64,000 nucleotides of DNA from positions 64,501-128,500 of the forward strand of contig CAJJCJ010000003.1 in the NCBI GenBank assembly GCA_905182645.1, given 5' to 3'. This DNA is from an uncultured Sulfitobacter sp. Its GTDB lineage: Bacteria; Pseudomonadota; Alphaproteobacteria; Rhodobacterales; Rhodobacteraceae. The position numbers and the translations under genes were made by a program. Below, one piece after another: positions 43,795-56,521 of the stretch (the stretch's first letter is position 1; every line of letters begins with the position of its first letter). Below the pieces are notes generated by a model. It was not told the origin of the DNA. It made no database searches and worked only from the letters and a program-made list of their open reading frames with translations.

Positions 43795-44417
43795 CTAGGG
43801 CAGGACGGTGGTCAGGCCGAGGTGGAGCCAGTCTTCGAGGCCACCACGGTAGTTTTGAATTAGCGCTGGCGGGTAACCGCAGCGATTAACGCTTGGACCG
43901 CGCAGGTGCCTTGGGCATCCCACGGGCCATTGCCGTAAATCATCAGGGTCAGCGCATTCGAGAAATCGAAACCGTCATCTGTGGGCGTGGCACCAAGTGC
44001 GCGCAAGATGTCGGCTTGATACGGGTTTTCAGCGTTGAGCGTCGCAAATGGCACGTTCACGGCACCCGGAATGGCACCTTTGTTGAACCAGTCGGGAAGC
44101 CGCGCATCAATAAGAAGGCCCGTGTTGTGGGCCATATTTTTCTGTAAGAATTCAATGACTTCAAGTTCACCTGCAGGGGTCACACCCGCTACTGGAATAA
44201 TCGGCTGGATGCAAAAGGACGGACAAGGGCGGCTGGTCTTGGCAAACTCGCCAGTGAGCATCGCGTCTGTGTCTTGGGATCGGCTGATGACAATCTGCTG
44301 GCCATTAAGCATGATGGATATGTCTGCTTGGCCTTCAGTTAGGGACACGTCTTGGGCCGCTACTGCAGACCCAACTGTCAGTGCCACCGCGACCCAAAGA
44401 AATGCGCGCATCGTCAT
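43795..44417 (-). pseudogene. Secreted rhodanese-like protein (copy 1), frameshifted near the C-terminus
   Basis: A signal peptide (MRAFLWVAVALTVGSAVAAQD), then a rhodanese domain: LLIDARLPDWFNKGAIPGAVNVPF and ALTLMIYGNGPW. The position of the catalytic Cys holds Gly (IYGNG), so it is not a classical sulfurtransferase. Near 43876 one base is missing: the frame ends AAVTRQR, while the next frame continues AGYPPALIQNYRGGLEDWLHLG to a stop at 43795, the normal family ending. The product is truncated and re-tailed but most of the domain remains. The LysM copy 1 gene follows after about 25 bases. Confidence 0.78.
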
Positions 44418-44706
44418 GCCTTATCCTCATGAAAGGGCCGCTATATTTTGTTAAAACCGCTGTATGACGCGGCTAAACAGCCCATTTTCACTATATTTGG
44501 TGTGATTGGTCGCATGAAGTCAAAGACTGATTCGCGGGTGATTCGGATTTTGAGACCTGTGCCCCAAAAACAAGGAAACAGGCTTAGCGCCTGCCCCTTG
44601 CCCTGCCAAGGGCGATGCGTTTTGCCTGTTACGCTGGCCAACGCTGTTGAGACGAATCTGGTTCATAAGTAATTCGCCGTCAATAAGTTTGAGCAGTTTA
44701 CGGGGA

Positions 44707-45224
44707 CTAATTGCGCCGCGCGCGGTTTACGGCGGCGGTATTGCGGCAATCTGGCGTGACCGGATCCAATGTGGCGACAAGTGGTGTGTCGGGTGCGATG
44801 CTGCTGTTTTCGATGTAAGTCCCGTTGACGCAAATATCTTGGCCAAAGTTGCCAGAATTAAAGCCAAAGCCCTGCGCGCCGCAATTGGCAACGTCGCCGT
44901 CCGCGTTCCAGCCTTGTGATGCAAAGCTTGTGAACCGCCTGTCAGGAATAGCATGCCGGCGGGGTCAAAACGCAGGTGCCATGTTGCGTCTGGGCCGCGT
45001 TGTGCGCTGTCCCATGTGCCAAGCAGGGACCCCTTGTGGTAGCCCGAGATTTTGAACCCACTGATGTCGTCTTTGGTCAGGATGGTTTTGAACATGGCCG
45101 CATCCGGCAGGGACATGCGCCCTGTCATGGAGTAGCCGCCTGCGCCCTTCCAACAAAAGTTCAGCTCTGCTGCTTGGGCAGGCCCAGTTAGGCCTGCAAC
45201 CAACAAGGTTGCGGCCTTGTGCTT
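44707..45224 (-). pseudogene. Exported Cys-containing protein, frameshifted and without a clear start
   Basis: The frame shows a signal-like segment (KHKAATLLVAGLTGPAQA), then LNFCWKGAGGYSMTGRMSLPDA and GTWDSAQRGPDATWHLRFDP. Near 44934 it shifts by one base into QGWNADGDVANCGAQGFGFNSGN and continues to a stop at 44707. The pattern of FCW, GTWD and GFGFNSGN recalls secreted proteins of marine Rhodobacteraceae, but no function is known. Its 5' end runs into the LysM copy 2 tail with no start codon, suggesting a deletion fused the two. Confidence 0.62.
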
Positions 45225-45228
45225 GGGG

Positions 45229-46071
45229 GATAACCAGCCGCTGACCGATCTGAATTCTGTCGGGGCTCGCGATAGCGCCGCGGTTCGCTTCGAAGATTGT
45301 TTGTTATTCATTGGTGCTGCCATAAAATTGGAGCGAAATATAAGCAAGGCTATCACCTTGCTCGACCGTATAATAGCGTTGTCCGTTCACGAGTTGGGTC
45401 TTGGCCGCTGAGGCCTCGAACGCCCGACGGCTCATTTCTTCAGCGGCGTCGATTTCCTTTTCCGACCCGTCTTCAAGACGGCGCTGGACGAGATCAAATA
45501 GCAAGGTTTTACTGTCGATGGCCCCGCCACTTGCAGACACTGATCCAGGTACGTCAATGTCGCCGTTGGCGGCGGCTTGGGACAGGATACTTTCCAATTC
45601 ATTTGCCACTGATGCCGCGTTGATCGAGTTGAGCGCGATCCGTGTGCCTTGGCCGTCGGCCGCATCAGCGGTCACGGTATATTGGCCGGCGACGACCCCT
45701 TCGGTCAGCATCCGCATTTTGTTGCGGTTCACGATGGCGATGGCTTGGGCGATTTTGTCGGCTTGGGGCCGTGCGTCGGGGGCGCTTGTCGGAATACGCG
45801 CTGCAAGAACAGCGGATGCTGACGGAATGGCCGTTGAAGGTGCAAAAGCGGCGGCTGGCGTGGTGATTGCTAGCAGGTCAGGTGACTGCGCGCGTGTGAC
45901 CTGCATGTCAGCGAGTTGTGCTGCCAGCATTGCAATTGCGTCGTTCTGGCGCGACTGGTTCGCTTGGCTAAATGCAAAGGCCCCAACCGCCCCGATTGCG
46001 AATTTCACAGCGCCCACCGCGATGATCCAAGGAAGCGCGGACATGGATTTCTGTGAGTGAGTTCGGGTCAT
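45229..46071 (-). pseudogene. Membrane-anchored LysM-domain protein (copy 2), truncated by a stop
   Basis: An open frame of 255 residues runs from ATG 46071 with an anchor (IIAVGAVKFAIGAVGAFAFSQ), a low-complexity middle and the start of a LysM (YYTVEQGDSLAYISLQFYGSTNE). It then hits TAA at 45304-45306. The same frame continues QTIFEANRGAIASPDRIQIGQRLVIP, completing the LysM, so a single change of TAT to TAA at a position that is Tyr in copy 1 (KYQLIF) explains the break. The truncated product would lack half of its LysM. Confidence 0.78.
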
Positions 46072-46692
46072 GATTTTGCGTCTTCTGTATTCAGTTCAAG
46101 AGCGGTCCAGACAAGCATGCCACCACGGTAGTAGCTAATTTTTGTCTGCGGGATAACCGAGATTGAGAAGCGTAGTAATCAGGTTTGGCGCATCAAGTGT
46201 GGATGGCGCGTCGTCAAAGACCACCAACGGCAGCGCATCTGCAAAATCCAGTGTTCCCTAAAATTCTCGTGCGCCCATTGCTTGCAGGATGTCATTGAGA
46301 AACGGGTTATCTGGCTGCAAAAGCGCGCTGGGGGTATTGACTGATGTGCTGATGACACCGGTGCCACGGTCATCTATGTTTCGACTATCGATCAACAGCC
46401 CTTTGCCGTCGGCCACTTGGGTCGCCACAAAGCTAATGACTTCGCGTACGCCGATGGTTGGTACATTGTTGGCAATGGCAAGTGCTGCAAGGCAGGGGCC
46501 TTTTCATGATGGGCTTGTCCCAAAGTGGGATGCGACCTGCGCAGTGTCGATTGTTTCGGATTGTGCAAAGAATTACGCAACCCCGCCGACAGTAAATCCG
46601 ACGTTCACTGCGTCGTCAGTCGCTTGTGTGATGACTGATGTGCTTAGGCCGATGCTGATGGTCAAAGCCACAGATATCTTATGCGACAACAT
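46068..46692 (-). pseudogene. Secreted rhodanese-like protein (copy 2), multiple stops
   Basis: From ATG 46692 the frame gives a signal-like N-terminus, then stops at four places, but retains the rhodanese blocks LLIDSRNIDDRGTGVISTSVN and DNPFLNDILQAMGA, clearly matching copy 1. The position of the catalytic Cys reads VVFDDAPS. A shift near 46130 brings in YYRGGMLVWTALELNTEDAKS, whose TGA overlaps the LysM copy 2 start (ATGA). It is more decayed than copy 1. Confidence 0.82.
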
Positions 46693-46796
46693 ACCGATCC
46701 CCCGATCGTGACCACACCATATACTGACAGATATAGCGGTGCGTTCTTCGTCTTTGCCTCGTAATAGGCAGGCAACGAATTACTTGGTGAAAATAA

Positions 46797-48068
46797 TTAA
46801 CCATTTTCACGCATGACGTGTCCGGCGAGATACAGAGACCCACAGATCAGGATACGCGCATTTGGTGTATCGGTCACAATTTTCGCGATAGCTGACCCAA
46901 CGTTCGCAGCCGTTTTTGCGGGCATGCCGACTTTAAGTGCCTCTGCGGCTGTGGTTTGCGCTGGCAGAGTGTTGAGCTCATCGGGGATCGAGACGGCGGT
47001 CAGGCTCTGCGCGACTTCTGCCAAGGGTTGTAGATATCCGCTGATATCTTTGGTGTTGAGCATGCCGCAGATCAGGTGCGTGGGCCGTGGCGGTTGTGCT
47101 TTTAGGGTGGCCGCCAAGGCCCGTCCAGCGGCCGGATTGTGCCCCCCATCAAGCCAAAGTTCTGCAGGTTTTGCCATGTCGACCAGTTTGCCGGATTTCA
47201 AATGTTCCATGCGCGCGGGCCAATAGGGGCGGGTCAATGCTGCTTCGCAGGCGTCTTCATCGCGCCGCAGATACCGTAGCGCCGCAATCGCGGCCCCAGC
47301 GTTTTGGATTTGGTGCGCACCGGGCAGGGCGGGCAATGGCAGATCAAGCAAGCCGTTGTCGTCTTGGAATATCAGCCGGTCGCGTTCAACGCTGACGTGC
47401 CAGTGTTGACCAAATGCCAGCAATGGTGCGCCAATCCGCGCCGCGATCGCTTCGATCACGTCCATGGATTCTCCGTGTTGTGGGCCAACGACGCAGGGTA
47501 CGCCGCGTTTGATGATCCCTGCTTTTTCGCCAGCGATAGCGGTCAGCGTATCCCCAAGGAATTGTTGGTGGTCCAAATCGATGGGTGTGATGATTGTGAT
47601 GGCGGGCGTGCCGATGACGTTTGTTGCATCAAGCCTGCCCCCAAGACCGACTTCGAGCAGGGTGAAATCGGCGGGGGTTTGCGCGAAGGCCAGCAACCCA
47701 GCGACTGTTGTGATCTCAAAGTATGTGATTGGGTCTGGCCCGTTGGCTGTGTAGCAGCGGTCAAGGATCACTGTTAGCGTATCCTCGGATATCAGCGCGC
47801 CAGCGAGCCTGATCCGCTCATGGAACCGCGCCAAATGCGGGGATGTATAGGCGTGCACGGATGCGCCAGACTGTTCGAGACCTGCGCGGATCATGGCTTG
47901 GGTTGATCCCTTGCCGTTGGTCCCCGCGAGGTGGATCACGGGCGGCAGTTTATCTTGCGGATTGTCCAGCTTTTCCAACAGTGCCCAGACCCGATCAAGC
48001 GTCAGGTCGATCACTTTGGGGTGCAGCGCCATCATGCGTGCGAGGATTGCATCAGAACCAGCGGTCAT
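46797..48068 (-). CDS. folC: Bifunctional folylpolyglutamate/dihydrofolate synthase
   Basis: About 423 residues. ATP loop HLAGTNGKGSTQAMI, FEITTVAGLLAF, LEVGLGGRLDATN and DLDHQQFLGDTLTAIAGEKAGIIK are the family blocks, with WLDGGHNPAAGRAL in the C-terminal ligase domain. It adds glutamate to folates. ATG 48068 (MTAGSDAILARMM) is preferred over the 19-residue upstream extension. It lies directly downstream of accD, as in many alphaproteobacteria. Confidence 0.94.
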   Translation of the reverse strand: MTAGSDAILARMMALHPKVIDLTLDRVWALLEKLDNPQDKLPPVIHLAGTNGKGSTQAMIRAGLEQSGASVHAYTSPHLARFHERIRLAGALISEDTLTVILDRCYTANGPDPITYFEITTVAGLLAFAQTPADFTLLEVGLGGRLDATNVIGTPAITIITPIDLDHQQFLGDTLTAIAGEKAGIIKRGVPCVVGPQHGESMDVIEAIAARIGAPLLAFGQHWHVSVERDRLIFQDDNGLLDLPLPALPGAHQIQNAGAAIAALRYLRRDEDACEAALTRPYWPARMEHLKSGKLVDMAKPAELWLDGGHNPAAGRALAATLKAQPPRPTHLICGMLNTKDISGYLQPLAEVAQSLTAVSIPDELNTLPAQTTAAEALKVGMPAKTAANVGSAIAKIVTDTPNARILICGSLYLAGHVMRENG

Positions 48069-48125
48069 TTGGGAACTTTCCGAGATTAAAGGAGCCAGAT
48101 CAACGCGCCCCCAGAGAATACCCAA

Positions 48126-49073
48126 TCAGGTCTGCGATAACGCTTTTGCTTCCTTGGTGGACTTGATTTCGTCTGCTGCTGATGACGTTATTTCTGGGGC
48201 AGGCAAGTCGCCCTTTACAGGTGCATCAAGGCCGGTCAGGAGGCGCACGATTGTCACCAACTCGTCCTTGAGCGCGGTGCGCGGCGTCACGCGGTCAAGC
48301 ATCCCGTGGTCAAGCAGGTATTCGGCGCGCTGGAACCCCTCGGGTAGTTTTTCACCGATTGTTTGCTCAATAACGCGGGCACCCGCAAAGCCAATCAGCG
48401 CGTTGGGTTCTGCGATTTGCACGTCACCAAGCATCGCATAAGACGCGGTCACGCCGCCTGTGGTTGGGTGTGTCAGCACGACGATATACGGTAGTCCTGC
48501 TTCTTTAAGCATCTGCACGGCGATGGTTGTGCGCGGCATTTGCATCAGGCCAAGAATGCCTTCTTGCATGCGCGCCCCGCCTGCTGCGGAAAACAGAATC
48601 AGTGGGCGTTTTAGCTCAATAGCTTTTTCGGCGGCCGCGACGATTGCGTTGCCCACGAACATCGACATTGAGCCGCCCATGAACGAGAAATCCTGCACGG
48701 CCACAACAACTCCAGTGCGCCCCATGTCGCCGCTCGCCACAAGCATTGCGTCGCGTTCGCCGGTTTTCTTGCGGGCGTCTTTGATCCGGTCGATGTATTT
48801 CTTTTGATCGCGAAACTGCAGCGGGTCGGCGACGGGCTCTGGCACCGCAACGTCGACAAACGCGCCGCCGTCAAAGATCGACGCCAGCCTGTCGCGCGCG
48901 GTGATCGGCATGTGGTGGTCACAGTTGGTGCAGACATTCAGATTATCCGCCAATTCGCGGTGGAACAGCATGGTTCCGCAATCCGAGCATTTTGTCCAAA
49001 GGTTGTCCGGTACTTCGCGGCGTGAAAACAGCGAATTTATCGTTGGACGGACGTAGTTTGTGATCCAGTTCAT
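48126..49073 (-). CDS. accD: Acetyl-CoA carboxylase carboxyltransferase subunit beta
   Basis: A 315-residue subunit with the N-terminal zinc finger (CSDC ... CTNC) followed by the crotonase-fold carboxyltransferase: [44 protein letters not shown] and [32 protein letters not shown]. With AccA it transfers CO2 from biotin to acetyl-CoA, the first step of fatty-acid synthesis. Confidence 0.97.
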   Translation of the reverse strand: MNWITNYVRPTINSLFSRREVPDNLWTKCSDCGTMLFHRELADNLNVCTNCDHHMPITARDRLASIFDGGAFVDVAVPEPVADPLQFRDQKKYIDRIKDARKKTGERDAMLVASGDMGRTGVVVAVQDFSFMGGSMSMFVGNAIVAAAEKAIELKRPLILFSAAGGARMQEGILGLMQMPRTTIAVQMLKEAGLPYIVVLTHPTTGGVTASYAMLGDVQIAEPNALIGFAGARVIEQTIGEKLPEGFQRAEYLLDHGMLDRVTPRTALKDELVTIVRLLTGLDAPVKGDLPAPEITSSAADEIKSTKEAKALSQT

Positions 49074-49127
49074 GGCGCGCCTCTTGGGTTATGTATTTGA
49101 GATATGACGCTGGGACACAAAATGCAA

Positions 49128-50032
49128 TCAGCGCCTTAGTGCGACCCGTGCTGCGAGCCACATTACTCCGATCAGGAGGGTGATAGTGAGCATTTCGGGA
49201 ATGATCCAAGGTTTGGCTAATGTGTGAAGCCCGTAATCGAACTGGCTGTGGTCGGTGGCTGGATATAAGAACAGCACAAGTCCGCTTGACGGCATGCCCT
49301 TTTCGCCGACGATCAAAAATGCAAATAAGTTGTTGGACAAATGGAGCCCGATTGCGGCCCCGATGTTGCCTGTGCGCGCTGTCAGATCCGCGCAGGCCAG
49401 TCCGAGCAACGTCGCCTGAAGCGCACAAAGCACGCCGTCCGCAGGCCCGAATCCATTCAAATAATGCGCTGCGCCGAATAGCAGCGACGGTAACCCCATC
49501 CAAACCCATGGCCTATCCGACAGTGCTGCGCATTGCTGTTGCAGGTAGCCCCAAAATAAAGCTCTTCTGTGCCTGTTTGAATGATCAGCACGACGATTGC
49601 CGGGATAATCCAGACCGCCCAACTGTTCAGGGGCCGTATTTCAGCAAGGTCTGCGAAAACGATCCATGGCGGGAGGATAGCTTGCGCCGCAAGCAGCACA
49701 AAAACCGCGAGCCCGGCGATCTTAAGGTTGCGTATGGTGGTATCTACTGGCCCGACCAACGACCAGAACCCGCGACCGTGGAGTTTTCGCACCAGCCAGA
49801 CCAGTGCCGCTGCGATTAACCCGAAGATCAGCAATTGTGCCAGTCCGCCAAGTGTTGTCACACCTGTTTCGTATAAATAAAGCCACCGATCAGGCAGCAT
49901 TGCCCCGACGATTAAGGGGGCCAGAATGAAAATAAGTTCCATCAATACGGCGACAACCAGCACAGGCCCCAGATTTGGGGACCCGAGGGCAGGGCGCAAA
50001 AAGGCGATGTGAGCGGCGTAGCGGTCTGACAT
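49128..50032 (-). pseudogene. CPBP-family intramembrane protease, frameshifted at a T/A tract
   Basis: The frame from ATG 50032 (MSDRYAAHIAFLRP) encodes several membrane segments and reaches the first catalytic block, TGTEELYF, then drifts (GATCNSN). The next frame continues GYLQQQCAALSDRPWVWMGLPSLLFGAAHYLNG, the second and third CPBP blocks, to a stop at 49128. One missing base near 49554, in the stretch CTTTATTTTGGGG, explains it. CPBP (CAAX-type) proteins cleave membrane substrates or act in resistance. All catalytic residues are present across the two frames. Confidence 0.83.
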
Positions 50033-50146
50033 GCTTTGTTTTTGACCCGCTGGGGGTGGATGCACAACCGTCAGTTACGCCTTGTGCGGATGCCCCCCGT
50101 TATTTAGACCGTTCCCAACAGAATTTCAGCAAAAGGGGCCAATCCC

Positions 50147-51898
50147 ATGACCGATAAGACAAACCTCCCAAGCCGCCACGTCACCGAAGGGCCATCTCGC
50201 GCGCCGCACCGGTCGTATTTTTACGCGATGGGTCTGGACCAAGAAGCGATTGATCAGCCGTGGGTTGGTGTTGCGACCTGCTGGAATGAAGCTGCCCCAT
50301 GTAATATTTCACTGAACCGTCAGGCTCAGGCCGTGAAGATGGGCGTGAAAAAGGGCAAAGGCACACCGCGCGAGTTTACCACTATTACTGTCACTGACGG
50401 TATTGCGATGGGTCACGAGGGCATGCGCTCGTCGCTTGCATCGCGTGAAGCGATTGCAGACACCGTTGAATTGACGATGCGCGGTCACTGTTATGATGCG
50501 ATTGTTGGTCTGGCTGGGTGCGACAAATCCTTGCCCGGTATGATGATGGCGATGGTCCGTTTGAACACGCCGTCGGTGTTTATCTACGGTGGCTCAATTT
50601 TGCCAGGTCGTGTGCATGCAGGTGCCGATGTGCCAGCGGAATACATTGGTCGTGACCTGACCGTACAAGACATGTTTGAGGCCGTTGGTCGCCATCAAAA
50701 TGGTGACTTGTCTGACGCCGCACTTGAAATTCTAGAGCGCGTTGCGTGTCCGTCTGCGGGTGCTTGTGGTGGTCAGTTCACTGCCAACACAATGGCATGT
50801 GTTTCCGAGGCAATCGGCCTTGCGCTGATGAATTCATCCGGTGCACCTGCGCCGTACGAGAGCCGTGACCAATACGGCGTTGCGTCCGGTGAAGCGGTCA
50901 TGAACCTGATCGCCAAAAATATTCGTGCGCGCGATGTTGTGACGCGCAAGTCATTGGAAAATGCGGCCCGTGTTGTTGCCTGTACGGGCGGGTCGACCAA
51001 TGCTGGTCTGCACCTTCCTGCGATTGCACATGAGGCGGGTATCGATTTTGACCTGTCGGATGTTTGTGACATTTTCCGCGACACCCCATATTTTGTCGAC
51101 CTCAAGCCGGGTGGTCAGTATGTGGCCAAAGACCTTTATGAAGCGGGTGGCGTGCCTGTTGTCTTAAAGGAACTGCGTAAAGCGGGCCTGATCCATGAAG
51201 ACTGCATGACCGCCACAGGGCGCGTGATGGGTGAAGAGCTGGACATGATCAAAGGCGAGGCAGATGGCCGCGTTATTTATTCTGTTGAAACACCAATCAC
51301 CAAAACGGGTGGCGTTGTTGGCCTGAAAGGCAACTTGGCCCCTGAAGGCGCGATTGTTAAAGTTGCCGGCATGACCGCTGACGAGCAAGTGTTCAGCGGC
51401 CCAGCGCGTGTGTTTGAATGCGAAGAAGATGCATTTGAAGCCGTCAAAGCCCGCGAATATGAAGAAGGCGAAGTGCTTGTTATTCGCAATGAAGGCCCCG
51501 CTGGCGGTCCGGGAATGCGCGAAATGCTGTCGACCACTGCTGCGCTGTCGGGTCAGGGCATGGGCAAAAAGGTGGCTTTGATCACGGATGGTCGCTTTTC
51601 TGGCGCGACACGCGGTTTCTGCGTGGGTCACGTTGGCCCAGAGGCTGCACATGGTGGTCCGATTGCGATGCTGCAGAACGGCGATATCATCACGATGAAT
51701 GCGATCACAGGCGAACTGTCGGTGAACATTTCGGATGATGACATGACGGCGCGTCGTGCTGCGTGGGCTGGCCCGCGCGAAACGATTTATGCATCTGGTG
51801 CGCTGTGGAAATACAGCCAGTTGGTTGGTGGTGCCCGTTTGGGGGCCACGACCCATCCGGGTGCGCGTGTTGAGCGCCACATCTACATGGATCTGTGA
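50147..51898 (+). CDS. ilvD: Dihydroxy-acid dehydratase
   Basis: A 583-residue Fe-S enzyme of branched-chain amino-acid synthesis. It has the N-terminal [30 protein letters not shown], cluster Cys in [21 protein letters not shown] and [16 protein letters not shown], and the C-terminal [19 protein letters not shown] block. The family length is normal. A lipoprotein gene follows after 10 bases. Confidence 0.97.
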   Translation: MTDKTNLPSRHVTEGPSRAPHRSYFYAMGLDQEAIDQPWVGVATCWNEAAPCNISLNRQAQAVKMGVKKGKGTPREFTTITVTDGIAMGHEGMRSSLASREAIADTVELTMRGHCYDAIVGLAGCDKSLPGMMMAMVRLNTPSVFIYGGSILPGRVHAGADVPAEYIGRDLTVQDMFEAVGRHQNGDLSDAALEILERVACPSAGACGGQFTANTMACVSEAIGLALMNSSGAPAPYESRDQYGVASGEAVMNLIAKNIRARDVVTRKSLENAARVVACTGGSTNAGLHLPAIAHEAGIDFDLSDVCDIFRDTPYFVDLKPGGQYVAKDLYEAGGVPVVLKELRKAGLIHEDCMTATGRVMGEELDMIKGEADGRVIYSVETPITKTGGVVGLKGNLAPEGAIVKVAGMTADEQVFSGPARVFECEEDAFEAVKAREYEEGEVLVIRNEGPAGGPGMREMLSTTAALSGQGMGKKVALITDGRFSGATRGFCVGHVGPEAAHGGPIAMLQNGDIITMNAITGELSVNISDDDMTARRAAWAGPRETIYASGALWKYSQLVGGARLGATTHPGARVERHIYMDL

Positions 51899-51908
51899 TC
51901 CGGTGCGG

Positions 51909-52496
51909 ATGATACGTATCGTACTTGCAGGGGCCACGCTGGCCCTTGCTGGCTGTTCAGGCTTGCCGGCAGCCCAGCTTGCAATGTTTGACGGCGATGT
52001 GGTGACGGTTGGCCCTAATGGGTATTGCGCCGATGCGGTCGCATCGCGCCCAGATAAAGGGTTCGCAATCTTTGCGCCTTGTGCGACGTTGGGCGCGAGC
52101 AGCGCAGCCACCGCGCTAAGCGCGATCACGACAGTGCAAGTCGGCGATAGCGGGTCCGCGATTGTGCAAGGCGATCCGGCTGGATTTGCAGCCGTGCTTT
52201 CGGGGGATACCGGCCCGAAAATCTTGGCGCGTGGCAGTGATGCAACAACCGTGACGATCAATATGGTTATTCAGGACGGCGCCCGCGTGTCTGTCTACTT
52301 CACCGACGACGCTGCAACCGCAATTGAGGGTATGCAAAACGCTGAGTGGCGCAGCTTTTTTGATCTGGATGACCGCTTGGTCACGGTATCGGTGCGAGGC
52401 ATTGATGCGGCCCCGCTTTCTGAGCGCGATGGTGTTGTCTTGTTGGATCAGGCCATCGCTGCGTTGATTGTAGCCAATACATCGGCTGACGGCTAA
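51909..52496 (+). CDS. Putative lipoprotein of unknown function
   Basis: A 195-residue protein with a lipobox near the N-terminus (LALAGCSG), so it is probably lipid-anchored. The rest shows no recognised domain; TTVTINMVIQDGARVSVYFTDDAATAIEGM and FDLDDRLVTVSVRG suggest a beta-rich fold. ATG 51909 is preferred because it places the signal peptide correctly; the frame is open further up inside ilvD. It sits just after ilvD and before a pseudogene. Confidence 0.72.
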   Translation: MIRIVLAGATLALAGCSGLPAAQLAMFDGDVVTVGPNGYCADAVASRPDKGFAIFAPCATLGASSAATALSAITTVQVGDSGSAIVQGDPAGFAAVLSGDTGPKILARGSDATTVTINMVIQDGARVSVYFTDDAATAIEGMQNAEWRSFFDLDDRLVTVSVRGIDAAPLSERDGVVLLDQAIAALIVANTSADG

Positions 52497-52580
52497 CAAT
52501 TGTTTCCTTTTAGTCAACAGTTTGGCACATAGGGTGCGTGGCTGGCTTCCGGTCTATTGGTCCTAAGGTGAAATATAGTG

Positions 52581-53350
52581 ATGGCGCAAATACGTGAAAA
52601 TCTGATTGTGCGCTTATTGCAGCGTGGTGCAATCGCGCGCTGGGCTGCCGCTGCACGCAGAGCGACAACTGCTGACTTGGATGTGTGCGCAACCAGCGCC
52701 ACCGCGCCCGCCACCGCGCTCATGTTGATGAGCTGATGCATGTCGCAGACAATCGGCTCGCGTTGCCGCGGATCGGGTCAAATGCATTTTCCCGTCCAGG
52801 CGGGACAGAATGGTCATGGCGTCCGCGTTTGTGGCGCGGCCCATTGGCGCGCAAGGGCATGTCAGCAGTGCCTTAAAAGACGAACCTCGGCGAAGAGGTC
52901 ACCGTATTTCACGACTGCAAAATATCAGAGCTGACCCTGCGCTAAGTCCGTAATACCCGCGAGGCCGATCTGGCCCCATTTGGGCTTCGCATGGATGTGT
53001 TCCGGTTCGATGGTAGTTTCCTGTCGGTCGTGATCGACGCCCCGCAAAACGCATGTGACGGATTGCAACGCCGCCATATCGTCCGTGTGAACGCGATTAT
53101 GTAGGTTGAAAAGCCGATCGAGGTCTTCGCCCGTTTGAATATTAAACATGGCCCCAATACCGAACAATTGGTTCTTGAACTGCCTCATGGTCAAGAAGAC
53201 AGCGTGGTCGAATTTGATTTGGGTTATTCCGAGCTGAACGAAAAGCGCATTGAGCGCATGTGGTTTGATTTGATCTTTGAAAGCCCAGAAATGAACCAAG
53301 TGACGATCCGCGACATCACATTCTGCCGCTACACGCGCGCTGAAATTTAA
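52581..53350 (+). pseudogene. DUF6478-like protein, multiply broken
   Basis: From ATG 52581 one frame gives AQIRENLIVRLLQRGAIARW. Near 52680 homology passes to another frame, which then reads ADNRLALPRIGSNAFSRPGGTEWSWRPRLWRGPL, EEVTVFHDCKISELTLR and LAPFGLRMDVFRFDGSFLSVVID, ending EKRIERMWFDLIFESPEMNQ. In-frame stops fall at 52874, 52943 and 53102. The overall pattern resembles proteins annotated DUF6478 in Rhodobacteraceae; that name is from memory. An intact short frame at 53135-53350 is only its tail. Confidence 0.72.
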
Positions 53351-53363
53351 GGAGCTTACTGCA

Positions 53364-53732
53364 ATGACTGTCACATTGACGAAGACACGTATGATCGCGG
53401 GCGTTTGTGAAGGTATCTTTGCAGGCGTTATAGATGCGCCGCCCCAAATTGCGGTTACCCATCACGGCGAGCAGGTCGATGGCGCGGTAATCAAGAAAGC
53501 CGCCCAATCCGATGACTGGGTGTTGCACGTGCCGATTCCTGTCCATCTTTTGGCTGACGGTGTGCAGACATATTTGATTTCTGATGTCGAAACTGGAGAG
53601 ACCCTGAACAGTTTTACACTGCTTGCAGGCGAAGCCTTGGCCGAAGATATCCGTGAAGAGATGGCATTGCTGCGCGAAGAGCTGGACATGCTCAAAAGCG
53701 CATTTCGCAGGCACTGCGTCGAAACCACATAG
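53364..53732 (+). CDS. Hypothetical protein downstream of the DUF6478-like pseudogene
   Basis: A 122-residue protein with no recognised domain. It is mostly beta-like up to residue 85, then has a helical acidic-basic tail (EDIREEMALLREELDMLKSAFRRHC). GGAG lies nine bases before ATG 53364 and the gap to the previous stop is only 13 bases, so it was probably co-expressed with the now-broken gene. It appears intact and may outlast its partner. Confidence 0.68.
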   Translation: MTVTLTKTRMIAGVCEGIFAGVIDAPPQIAVTHHGEQVDGAVIKKAAQSDDWVLHVPIPVHLLADGVQTYLISDVETGETLNSFTLLAGEALAEDIREEMALLREELDMLKSAFRRHCVETT

Positions 53733-53788
53733 TCTGACGTGGCGTTCTGGGTGACGTGACCGTCCACCTATGGCCAATGTGTAACTGA

Positions 53789-56344
<2,556 letters not shown>

Positions 56345-56521
56345 AACTCATATAGTAAGGGGTTTGAGCTGAACTCCAACTGTATTCGCAACGTGCACAG
56401 TCGTTTCTCTGCCTTCACCAGTTCGCGACATAACCCCTATATTGTCGCGGGATTGTCGCATTCGTGCCTGATTTGACGGTCAAACATATCCCAACGAATT
56501 TGACTAATCACAGGAGCGAGC

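Noticed and set aside
44418-44706. Possible small minus-strand gene (66 residues) between the rhodanese and secreted-protein remnants
   Set aside because: No recognisable domain, no good ribosome site and unlikely composition; the stretch looks like intergenic or decayed DNA and probably holds the rhodanese promoter.
43795-46692. Selenocysteine or other special decoding in the rhodanese genes
   Set aside because: The breaks are frameshifts and several stops; none sits at the active-site position.
51164-52261. 365-residue minus-strand open frame opposite ilvD
   Set aside because: A shadow of ilvD and the lipoprotein gene, with no domain features and biased composition.
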